Source: HNR sp040400085 (GTDB lineage Bacteria; Actinomycetota; Actinomycetes; Actinomycetales; Microbacteriaceae). From it: DNA of 64,000 nt. Made by a program: the position numbers and the translations under genes. Where the stretch lies: contig JBBAQX010000012.1 in NCBI GenBank assembly GCA_040400085.1, forward strand, positions 24,467-88,466. The letters run 5' to 3'. This document shows positions 44,216 through 53,200 of the stretch, in pieces. Below the pieces are notes generated by a model that had not been told where the DNA came from, searched no databases, and worked only from the letters and a program-made list of their open reading frames with translations. Numbering within the stretch: position 1 is the first letter of the stretch; every line of letters starts with the position of its first letter.

Positions 44216-45175
44216 ATGCCTTTGCCTCGTCCAGCCTTCACGAATCGTCGTGGGCAAGGGACAAGCTCAACAAGATCATCCCGAGCCATTGTCGTGTTGT
44301 CTCTTCTGATCGCGATCCTTCTGGCAACCCAAAGCATGGTGCCGGGCTGGTTGGGGTCTGGGCTGGCCACACTACTACCGTGGCTGGGTGTTGTGATTGT
44401 TCTCCTCTTTGCCCTAAGTCTCAGAGGACGACGGAGAAAGGCGTGGATCGTTGTCCTTGTACCCGCTTCGGTCTGGGCAGTGATTTTCGTTCCGACTCTT
44501 GTTCCTCTTGACTGGATTTCACCTCCTGTAAATCCTGAAACCTCACTAATTGTCGCAAGCCAAAATGTTGAAGACGGCTCCGGTACAGCCGCTGAGTCGG
44601 CGCGAGGACTGGTGGATCGGGGTGCTCAGATCATAGCGTTGGAAGAACTCAGTGCTGAAGCGCGGGATGACGCCTCTGCAGTGCTGAACCCAACGCATCC
44701 GTACTCGTATACAGTGGGCACCGTTGGGTTGTGGAGCAAATATCCACTTCAGAACAAGAGTCCGCTGGAGCTCGGACTCGGATGGAAGAGGGCGCTCAAC
44801 GCAGATGTTGAGACGCCCGGCGGAGTTGTGAGCGTGTATGTCATTCATGCTGATTCGTTTCGGCCAGGGTCTCAGGATGGGCGTGACACCATGCTCGAGG
44901 AGCTTGGCAAGATCGTTCCTAACGACACCTCGGACCGAATTATCGTGATGGGGGATTTCAACGCATCCTCGAGGGATCCTGCTCTGGCACCAATCACTCA
45001 GACCCTTTCCGAACCGAACCAGAGCGGTCTCTCATTCGGTTTTACGTGGCATGATCTGGTTCCTTTTACCAGAATCGATCACATTTTTGAGCGCGGTCTT
45101 GAGGCCACAGCAAACATAACGTTCAGGCTGGCCTCCAGCGACCACCGTGCAATCCTCGCTAGGTTTAATGTGTAG
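44216..45175 (+). CDS. Endonuclease/exonuclease/phosphatase family membrane protein
   Basis: 319 residues. Basic start, then two or three membrane helices within about 24-105, followed by an outward-facing EEP domain: SQNVEDGSG (metal-site Asn), ALEELSAE (Glu), VYVIHADSFRP, VMGDFNASS (Asp/Asn pair) and the final SSDHRAIL (catalytic Asp-His). EEP proteins cleave phosphodiesters in nucleic acids, lipids or sugar phosphates; the membrane-tethered actinobacterial group is uncharacterised. It converges with the antiporter gene 18 bases away. Confidence 0.87.
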   Translation: MPLPRPAFTNRRGQGTSSTRSSRAIVVLSLLIAILLATQSMVPGWLGSGLATLLPWLGVVIVLLFALSLRGRRRKAWIVVLVPASVWAVIFVPTLVPLDWISPPVNPETSLIVASQNVEDGSGTAAESARGLVDRGAQIIALEELSAEARDDASAVLNPTHPYSYTVGTVGLWSKYPLQNKSPLELGLGWKRALNADVETPGGVVSVYVIHADSFRPGSQDGRDTMLEELGKIVPNDTSDRIIVMGDFNASSRDPALAPITQTLSEPNQSGLSFGFTWHDLVPFTRIDHIFERGLEATANITFRLASSDHRAILARFNV

Positions 45176-45193
45176 CTCGCCGTCGCCAGAGGG

Positions 45194-46924
45194 CTAGATA
45201 GACGGGCTCATGTTGTCGAGGCGATACTCTTCCAAATCGAAGACAGCCTGCGCCCGTTTGACCGCCTGCGAGCTAAACGTTCCTATGGCTCGGGCATTGA
45301 GCAGCTCGTTCCGGGCGGCATCGAGCATCCTCCGTTGAAGCACAAGGCTTTGGGCACGAGCATCCATTCGCTCTTGATGATGTTCCGGGTTAGGGACAAG
45401 CGTGCGCCTTTCATATTGCTTACGCAACCGATCAATGATGGTGTCGTTTACCCTTTCCTCATCGATAAGAAGCATATTGGGATCGTCGAGGATAGCGAGA
45501 GCCGCGGCGTTTGCCTGAGCAAGAAGATTGAGGGCTTCAACGCGTTGGTCATCGTGATCGTCACCCTTGATCCGAGTTTTCTTGATCACCAACGGGAGAG
45601 TTCCCCCTAGCCCGACAAGGGTAAGGACGGCAACCGTGAAAGCGACAAGGATAAGAAACGAGCGGTACGGGGTATTTTCAGGTAACGATTGTGCAGCAGC
45701 GAGAGTAACTACGCCGCGCATCCCCGACCACGAGACAATTACGCTTCCGCGCCAGGTGAGTCCTTCTTTCTCGATGAAGGCTAGGTCTGCGACGCGCTGG
45801 GCAGTTCCGCGCTGCGCCCGTGAAATACGCCGCTCCATCCGTTCGGATTGGGGTTCAACCTTATCGAGATGAACCTGAAACTTCTCGAGCGCGTCTGCTC
45901 GCTTGAGCCGTTTCTGCTCATCGCGTCGAAGAAGAGTCAGCTGGGGGATCACGAAAAGGATGCGGATAAGGGATATTGCGATCGCGAGCAACAGGCCAAT
46001 GAAGAGGGTGTTAGCGATCTGCCCATCGTCTTGGTTGAGTTCCATAAGCAGTCCTCTGAGCTCCAGACCCATGAGAAGGAACACTCCGTGTTCGAGCAGA
46101 AATTGGACGGTGCTCCAATTGGTGTGTTCGCTGATGCGATCGGTTGCCGCTAACACTTTTCCTCCGCGATGCCCCGTTACCAGGCCGGCGACGACAACCG
46201 ACAGGACGCCGGAAGCGCCGATGAACTCCGCTGGAAGAAAAGCGATAAATGGAACCATAAATGAAACTGTCGTCGTAAGCACGGGGTCGTTAAGTCGTGA
46301 TCGAAGAGTGACCGTGACAAATCCAACGATCAATCCAATGAGGAGTGCCGTTAGAGAGGCAAACATGAAATCGATGGCAACACCCCACAGGGTGACAGAG
46401 CCAGCAACCGCGGCAACGGCAGAACGCAGCAGCACGAGGGCGGTGGCGTCATTGACCAGGCCTTCCCCTTCGAGCATGGTGACCAGGCGTTCAGGAAGTC
46501 CGAGGCGTTTACCTATCGAGGTTGCCGCGATAGCGTCTGTCGGGCTAATTACCGCGCCGAGTGCGATAGCCGTTGCGAGCTGAATTTCGGGCATGATCCA
46601 GTGCAGGAGGAATCCAACAGCTACGGCAGTCACAATAACGAGGGTCACCGAGAGTCCGGTGATTGCTCGTACATTGCGGCGGAAATCCATGACGGGAACA
46701 TTCACTGCCGCGGAATAAAGCAGCGGGGGAAGAACACCGGCCAGGATCCAATTGGGGTTGATGCTGATGGTCGGAACAGAAGGAATGAAACTAATTCCAA
46801 TCCCGATACCCAACAGAATTAGAGGTGTCGCGATGCCGGTGCGACGCGAAAAAACCGCAGCACCCACCATGAGTGTTACGGCGAGGAGAGCAACTGAGAT
46901 CAGACTGATCAGGGCGGGTTCCAC
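45194..46924 (-). CDS. Na+/H+ antiporter, CPA1/NhaP type
   Basis: 576 residues from the GTG at 46924, which has AAGGA six bases upstream; an ATG nine codons earlier lacks one. Eleven or twelve membrane segments. Ion-site motifs are ISPTDAIAATS and EGEGLVNDATALVL (the ND pair), and GMRGVVTLAAAQSLP follows near the end of the membrane domain. A charged loop of about 60 residues (LDKVEPQSERMERRISR) and a helical cytoplasmic C-terminal domain of about 110 residues probably regulate transport. Confidence 0.9.
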   Translation of the reverse strand: MEPALISLISVALLAVTLMVGAAVFSRRTGIATPLILLGIGIGISFIPSVPTISINPNWILAGVLPPLLYSAAVNVPVMDFRRNVRAITGLSVTLVIVTAVAVGFLLHWIMPEIQLATAIALGAVISPTDAIAATSIGKRLGLPERLVTMLEGEGLVNDATALVLLRSAVAAVAGSVTLWGVAIDFMFASLTALLIGLIVGFVTVTLRSRLNDPVLTTTVSFMVPFIAFLPAEFIGASGVLSVVVAGLVTGHRGGKVLAATDRISEHTNWSTVQFLLEHGVFLLMGLELRGLLMELNQDDGQIANTLFIGLLLAIAISLIRILFVIPQLTLLRRDEQKRLKRADALEKFQVHLDKVEPQSERMERRISRAQRGTAQRVADLAFIEKEGLTWRGSVIVSWSGMRGVVTLAAAQSLPENTPYRSFLILVAFTVAVLTLVGLGGTLPLVIKKTRIKGDDHDDQRVEALNLLAQANAAALAILDDPNMLLIDEERVNDTIIDRLRKQYERRTLVPNPEHHQERMDARAQSLVLQRRMLDAARNELLNARAIGTFSSQAVKRAQAVFDLEEYRLDNMSPSI

Positions 46925-47129
46925 AGTTCGTCCTTTCACATGAAAGCGCAACTACACTTCCCTATTAACTAACTTTAGTAAATATTTTGTGTAATCAGAA
47001 AAGAAGGATCGGATGCTTAGGTTGTGATGTTAATCAGTGAAGCTGGAAACGATTCCTAGCGGACCCGTCTTCTTGGAGGTTGGGGCGGGTAGACTTGAAT
47101 GATTCCCACTTCGAAATGAGAGAACTAGA

Positions 47130-47744
47130 GTGTCTTCTGTTACAACGGAAACGGTGCCAGGTGTGACGCCTGGCGATGCTAAAACGATGCGTTATGCAGC
47201 GGCTGCCCGTGCCGCGGTGTGTGTTGCTAGCGCCCTTGTTCTTGCGGTTACGGCTCATCTGCATAACGTATTTTTTGGCTGGGTTTTCCTCACCGTATTT
47301 GGCTGTGCCCTGGCGATCGCGCTCGGTGTAGGCCTCCGAGTGAGGGACTCGCGACTTCGAATCTATCTCGTTGCGCATATATTCGTGGCGCTGGCGCTTG
47401 GCATTCAGGGAGTCTTGGCCGGCTTCGGTTCCGAGGCGATCTTGCTTTTCGTCGCGTTGTGCGCATGGGCAGTAAGTTCCGCTCTGGTTGACTTTTTGTT
47501 TGCCTGGAGGCATCGTTCCGAGCGCTTTGCCATTGATCTTTATACTTCTGCGGGATTTGCTCTCGCCTTTGCAGCTGCCGCATTTATCCCTGGCGCCGAC
47601 CCTGCGCCGCTTCTCGGGCTTTTTGGCGGTTACCTAGCTATTGCTGGAGTCTTCCTCGGCATAGCCGCAGCCTCGACCGACGCAGCCTCGACCGCTGCCG
47701 CCTCACGCCAGCGCGGCAAGATTACCCCGGAGACACAGTCATGA
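47130..47744 (+). CDS. Multi-pass membrane protein, function unknown
   Basis: 204 residues, GTG start. About six hydrophobic segments between 20 and 180, separated by very short loops, and an Ala-rich hydrophilic tail. I do not recognise a motif with a function. The last codons overlap the start of the next membrane protein (ATGA), so the two may form a pair or complex. Confidence 0.75.
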   Translation: MSSVTTETVPGVTPGDAKTMRYAAAARAAVCVASALVLAVTAHLHNVFFGWVFLTVFGCALAIALGVGLRVRDSRLRIYLVAHIFVALALGIQGVLAGFGSEAILLFVALCAWAVSSALVDFLFAWRHRSERFAIDLYTSAGFALAFAAAAFIPGADPAPLLGLFGGYLAIAGVFLGIAAASTDAASTAAASRQRGKITPETQS

Positions 47745-48013
47745 CTCAGCTCAACCCGTCCTCGTTCCCATCCGGGCAGGAACCCGATAGTGGCCTAAAG
47801 CTCAGGCCACTTGAAGTCTTTGTGTTTTCAGCAGTCCTCGCTATCTTTACGGGATTCGTGGTTCTCATCTCGTCACGCGAGATCATTTTGAGTCTGATCT
47901 TCTTCGGTCTAGCATTTATCGTCGCGCTTGTGACCCTCGCGCTGCTGGGCGTCGGAGCTAAACCCAACAGGATAGAGCAGTTGGATAGCCAGGAACAGAA
48001 TCGCGCGAGCTAG
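47741..48013 (+). CDS. Small membrane protein, function unknown
   Basis: 90 residues with two membrane segments (about 28-48 and 52-76) and hydrophilic ends, coupled by a four-base overlap to the gene before it. No family recognised. Confidence 0.7.
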   Translation: MTQLNPSSFPSGQEPDSGLKLRPLEVFVFSAVLAIFTGFVVLISSREIILSLIFFGLAFIVALVTLALLGVGAKPNRIEQLDSQEQNRAS

Positions 48014-48042
48014 ATCTAGCCGCCTCCCGCCGGATAGATAGC

Positions 48043-48076
48043 CGGATGCTCGCCCGGGAATCGGGACGAGCATCCG
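48043..48076. terminator. Bidirectional terminator between convergent genes
   Basis: CGGATGCTCG (48043-48052) pairs with CGAGCATCCG (48067-48076) between the small membrane protein and purB, which end facing each other. Confidence 0.75.
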
Positions 48077-48102
48077 TTATCGAGATGATCGGGTAGCAGT
48101 TT

Positions 48103-49530
48103 TTAGCTCAAGGCTTCGAGGTCATCGAACTCGTCGGAGATTTCAGGTTCTGGCAAAAACTCCAGTAGTTCGGAGGCCAGGCCGACATAACCGGCCGGAG
48201 TCAAGGCCAGGAGCCTCTCGCGGGCCTCTTCGCCGATGTCGAGCCCGGAGACGAACTCTGCGAGGTCGGCTGCCCCGATGCGCTTGCCGCGGGTGAGCTC
48301 CTTCAAAGCCGCGTAGGGGTCTGTGATTGTTGAGCGACCGGCGGTGACTTCGGCCCGGATCACGGTTTGGATTGCTTCTCCCAGCACTTCCCAGTTGGAG
48401 TCGAGGTCCGTCGCGAGCAGCTCGGGCGCTGCGTCGATCTCGCCGAGTCCGCGCAGGATGTTGTCGAGCGCGAGCATGGAGTGGCCAAAGCCCACCCCGA
48501 TGTTTCGCTGGGCGGATGAGTCGGTCAGGTCACGCTGCAGCCGGCTGGTCACGAGGGTGGCCGCGAGCGAGTCGAGGATCGCGCAGGAGAGTTCGAGGTT
48601 TGCCTCGGCGTTTTCGAAGCGAATGGGGTTGACCTTGTGCGGCATGGTTGAGGAACCGGTTGCGCCCGCGACGGGGATCTGGCGGAAGTAGCCGATGGAG
48701 ATGTAGGTCCAGATGTCGGTTGCCAGGTTGTGCAGGATGCGGTTGGTGTGCGAGATCCGGGCGTAGAGTTCGGCCTGCCAGTCGTGCGATTCGATCTGGG
48801 TGGTGAGGGGGTTCCAGTTGAGGCCGAGCGAGCTCACGAACTCTTCGGAGGCCGCGGGCCAGTTGACCGACGAATCGGCGGCGATATGCGCGGCAAAGGT
48901 GCCGGTTGCTCCGCTGAACTTGCCGAGGAACTCTGCCTGTTCGATTTGTGATACCTGGCGTTCGAGTCGGTACACGAAGACGGCGAGTTCCTTGCCGAGC
49001 GTGGTCGGCGTTGCCGGCTGTCCGTGGGTGCGCGCGAGCATCGGCAATTCGCGGTACTGTTCCGCCTGGGCGCGCAGCTCCGCGATTACGAGGCGCAGAC
49101 GCGGCAGCCAGGTTCCGAGCACGGCCTCGCGAATGGTGATGCCGTAGGACAGGTTGTTGATGTCCTCGCTCGTGCACGCGAAGTGCGTGAGTTCGGCGAT
49201 GCTGTCGAGGCCGAGCGAGGTGAGCTTGTCGCGCACGAGGTACTCCACGGCCTTCACGTCGTGCCTGGTCACGGCTTCGGTGGCGGCGAGGGCGTCGATT
49301 TCGGCCTGGCCGAAGTCGCGGGCGAAGGTGCGTAGGGCATCCTGTTTCGCGAAGGGGAGCGGGGATGAGCCGAACAGCGAGTGGTCCGTCAGGTAGAGCA
49401 GCCACTCCACCTCGACGTAGACGCGGGCCTTGTTGAGGCCGGCCTCTGAGAGGGTGTCGCCGAGGTCTGCCACCGAGCTGCGGTAGCGGCCGTCGAGGGG
49501 GCTGAGGGGCTGGGGTGGGAGCTTGCTCAT
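48103..49530 (-). CDS. purB: Adenylosuccinate lyase
   Basis: 475 residues from the ATG at 49530 (MSKLPPQPLSPLDGRYRS matches the family start); the longer in-frame extension is discarded. Motifs are TRHDVKAVEYL, ARTHGQPATPTT with the catalytic His, and the mobile signature loop GSSTMPHKVNP with the catalytic Ser. It acts twice in purine synthesis, splitting SAICAR and adenylosuccinate with release of fumarate. The gene is noticeably GC-richer than the neighbouring DNA by eye. Confidence 0.96.
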   Translation of the reverse strand: MSKLPPQPLSPLDGRYRSSVADLGDTLSEAGLNKARVYVEVEWLLYLTDHSLFGSSPLPFAKQDALRTFARDFGQAEIDALAATEAVTRHDVKAVEYLVRDKLTSLGLDSIAELTHFACTSEDINNLSYGITIREAVLGTWLPRLRLVIAELRAQAEQYRELPMLARTHGQPATPTTLGKELAVFVYRLERQVSQIEQAEFLGKFSGATGTFAAHIAADSSVNWPAASEEFVSSLGLNWNPLTTQIESHDWQAELYARISHTNRILHNLATDIWTYISIGYFRQIPVAGATGSSTMPHKVNPIRFENAEANLELSCAILDSLAATLVTSRLQRDLTDSSAQRNIGVGFGHSMLALDNILRGLGEIDAAPELLATDLDSNWEVLGEAIQTVIRAEVTAGRSTITDPYAALKELTRGKRIGAADLAEFVSGLDIGEEARERLLALTPAGYVGLASELLEFLPEPEISDEFDDLEALS

Positions 49531-49658
49531 GGGGCTGTTATCTCTTTCGTGGGATCTTTCGCGGGATGGCGTTCGAGCTCGGGTTGGACCCGTGATGGGC
49601 ACAGTCTCTATTGTCCTGTAGTTTTTCCGGAATATCATGCCGGGCGCGGTGTGTTCTT

Positions 49659-49688
49659 GCTGGTAGCCGCAGAGCTGGTAGCCGCAGA
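49659..49688. repeat. 15-bp tandem duplication downstream of the holin-family gene start region
   Basis: GCTGGTAGCCGCAGA occurs twice head-to-tail (49659-49673, 49674-49688) in the 166-bp spacer between purB and the phage-holin-family gene, just beyond the stop codon of the latter. Confidence 0.7.
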
Positions 49689-49696
49689 GCTTGCAG

Positions 49697-50104
49697 TTAG
49701 CGGCTTGTCTGCTGGGATGGCCTGAGCACCAGGCTGATCAGGCCGGTAAAGAGGCTGAGCACGAATGCGCCGAGGACGCCACACCAGAAGCTGTCCACCT
49801 GTAGGCCGAAGCCGAGGAGCCCGCTGAACCACGCGGTGATCGAGAGAAGGATGCCGTTCACAATAAACGCAAAAAGCCCCAGTGTGAGGATGTACAGTGG
49901 GATCGAAACGATGCGGATCACCGGTCCGATTACGGCGTTCACCAGCCCGAAGATGAACGCCACTATGAGGAATGTGAAGACCACGCCAGTGGTGTCATCG
50001 GATAGCGGTTTTACCCACACGCCGTGATCGCCGTTCCCACCGACGATGAGCGTTGTGAACCACAGCGACACTGCGCTGATCAGGACCCGTACAAGAAACG
50101 ACAT
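49697..50104 (-). CDS. Phage holin family (PF04020-like) membrane protein
   Basis: 135 residues with four hydrophobic segments (about 3-20, 38-60, 65-88, 95-128) and the conserved ILTLGLFAFIVNGILL stretch. Despite the name these are common chromosomal membrane proteins (YvlD-like) with no link to phage. Function unknown. It diverges from the Rhs gene. Confidence 0.85.
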   Translation of the reverse strand: MSFLVRVLISAVSLWFTTLIVGGNGDHGVWVKPLSDDTTGVVFTFLIVAFIFGLVNAVIGPVIRIVSIPLYILTLGLFAFIVNGILLSITAWFSGLLGFGLQVDSFWCGVLGAFVLSLFTGLISLVLRPSQQTSR

Positions 50105-50281
50105 GGTTCAAGTTTATGGCGGGGTGCTGGGTGGTTGCTCTTCTCAGGGCTATTTGCGTAAACGAATGCTTAACTTTTCGTCTTGAATTTGTGTTCCGGT
50201 AGATATTTTTTGTAATGTGTACATTTGTAAGATATTAATTTCGAGAGATTGTCTCGATTGATTACAAAGGTGTGCCTTTTC

Positions 50282-53200
50282 GTGAATGTTGTCCAGCGCT
50301 TCCGGCCGTTTTCCGCACTTGCGATTGCGGTCGCCGGGGTTCTTATCTTTGTCGATGCGTCTTCCGCTGCGGCCGATGTCGCGGCGAGGGATCGTGCACA
50401 GGGGTTGCACATGGAGTTGGACGGCGCCCCGGCACCGCTGGAGTCTGAGCCGCAGGCTGTGCCGCAAGCGCAGATGCCTGAGGGCGACTTTAGCTCTCCT
50501 CCTGAGCTTGGCGATGACCTAGAGGTTCCTGCGCCTGCGCCGCTAGCGGTTCCTGCTCCGACTAACCTGGTGGAGGTACCGGGATCACAATCTCGCATTG
50601 AACGTTCATGGTCGGGTGCCAACGAGGGACAACCTGATCCTCAGGGTTTCAACGAAGAAACATCTGAGTTAGTTGAGCGTCAGGAGTTCCAGGAGACGTT
50701 CAAGAACGCTGACGGCACGCTGACGACAAAGCTGTCGGACGAGCCGCTGAACGTCCAGAAGAAGGATGGCGAGTGGGTTGATGTTCAAACGGATGTGGAT
50801 AAGACGTCTGGTAACGGTGCGAAGGTAGCCGATCACCCGCTGACCCCAACATTTAAGCAATTCGCCGATGAGACTGGTCTGGTTCGGGTGGAGAATCGTT
50901 CGGGCGCGCAGCTGAACTTCTCCTTGCAAGGCGCTGCTCATTCGGAAATCAAGCGCGACGGCGATACCGTGACGTATCCCGAGGTGTTTTCCGGAACTGA
51001 TCTGGTTTATCGTGTCCTGCCCGGTTTGGTGAAGGAAGAGCTTGTTCTGGGCAAGGCCCCATCGAAAGGCGAGTCATCCTGGACCTGGAGGGTTACTGGT
51101 GCGTCTAAACCGAGCGCTGCGGTTCCCGATGCAGAACCCGTTGCTCCCGGAAAGTTGGATGCCCGGCAGGATGAAGACGGTTCGGTAATCTTCACCGATG
51201 CAGAAGGGATAGAGCAGCTGAGGATTTTCCCCGGCCGGATGTGGGATTCCTCAGGCAAAGAGGGTGTTAGCGAGAATGCCGAAACCCCAGTGACCACCTC
51301 GATTGAGCAGGATGGCGACGGCTGGCTCTATACGATGTCGGCCGATGAGGCGTGGTTGCGTGATCCCGCTCGAGTTTTCCCGGTGACGGTGGATCCGACG
51401 ACGGGTAGTTCGCATCATGACCGTGCTGTGAGTTATAAGTCTGATGGTTATGTTATCGAAGATGGCTACGCCCGAATTGGTAACTCACGGGAAAACAATC
51501 AAAACCGTTTCTGGCGCACGCTTGCTCACTATAACTATGAGCAGTTTTTTGGTAAACAGGTACTGGGTGTGGGGTTGTATGCGTTGGCATACAACGGCAC
51601 AGGAAACTGCTACAACATGTTTGTAAATCACGCCACGAGCTTCAGCTATTCCGGTATCGGAGAAGCGCTGGATGGATTTGGAGTCTGCAGCGAGGGCTAC
51701 GGCGAGGGTGGTGCGTTGCAGACCCGAATTGCTCAGTGGGTTCGAGATAGGGTACCGGGTGGGTATCTGATTCTTCGTGGGGACGAGGCTGCTGCATATA
51801 CGTATAAGCAGATGGGCACAGTGCTCTACGTGTCGTGGAAGGACTATCCGCAGGCCACAACCCCGATTGCTCCGGGAGTTGCGAACAATACGAGAGTGGC
51901 GACAAGTCCTATTTTGAAAGTTGGGGCCGTTGACCCTGAGCGTACCGGTTTGAATTATTATTACCGGGTGTTGTCCACGCCAGATGTGGCCAACTCGCAG
52001 GTATGGAACTCGGGCTGGACCGGTTCTGACCAGGTTCAGGTTCCGCCGGGGGTCCTGCAAGAGGGTAGAACGTATTATTGGTTGGCGTATGTCCAGGATG
52101 GCTATGAGAATTGGTTGGCACAATCCACTGTTCGGAACTCGGCGCTATTTAGCTTTGTGACGAATCGCACGGCAACAGTGCCGCAAGCCTCTTCGACGCC
52201 GCCTGCGAAAGAAGTAGTCACGACCACAACCCCGAAGTTGGCAGGCTCTCCAACGACAGATGCCGACGGTGACGCTATCCAGTATTGGTTCCGGGTAGCA
52301 ACAGGTCCCGACGCAACAAGTGGTGCCGTATTGAACTCGGGCTGGTTGAACTCCCCATCGTGGACTGTTCCGGAAGGCTCGTTGCAGGATGGCGGTTCGT
52401 ATACCTGGACTGTCTATACGAAGGACTATTTGGAAACGTCCCCCGTGCGCTGGGTAAATCAACTGAAGGTTAACCGTAGGATCGGTGATTCTGGACCATC
52501 GCCGACTGATACTGCGGGTGCTGCGTCGGTAAACCTGGCGAACGGCAATCTGGGATTGCGATTCTCATCTCCGACTATTAACGCGCTCGGGGGTTCTATG
52601 GGTCTATCGTTCTCCTATAATTCTTTGCAGCCGAGTGTTGCCGGATTGCGTGGCGAGTATTACAGCGCGATTGCGCCGGGAGCGACGACGCCGACGTTCG
52701 ATTTTGCCGGAAAAACACCGTTGCTTGTCCGTTATGATCCAAACGTGAACTTCAACTGGGATTTGGGTTCGCCGGCACCTGCCATTCCTGTAGATAACTT
52801 TTTAGCAGCCTGGACTGGCTATGTGACTGTTCCTGGGGGGCAGCCGGGTTCATACACGTTTGGTGGTTCTGCTGATGACGGTATGAGAGTGATTATCGAT
52901 GGCGTGAAGGTATTTGACCGCTGGAATTATTCGCCAACGCCGGTGCTGTGGGGAAATCCTGTAAATATTGGTGATGGTAAACCTCATCAAATACGTGTTG
53001 AGTATTCGGAGGGTCTTAAGGGATCCGCGGTGAAGTTGATGGTGAAGACACCGTCAGGAACTCAAATTGATGTGCCGAGCTCGTGGTTGTCAACTCAGAC
53101 GAAAACGTTGCCCGCGGGGTGGCGTTCGTCAGCGCCGATGAATGGCGACGCTGGCCAGTACGCGTCTGCCCAGGTGAACGTTGCATCGGTCATCGTGACG

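Noticed and set aside
48530..49405. 291-codon minus-strand frame inside purB
   Set aside because: It is in another frame of the same strand as purB, with Arg/Pro/His-rich low-complexity product typical of GC-rich shadow frames.
49697..50104. Prophage signal from the holin-family name
   Set aside because: The family is a common chromosomal membrane protein; no other phage gene is near.
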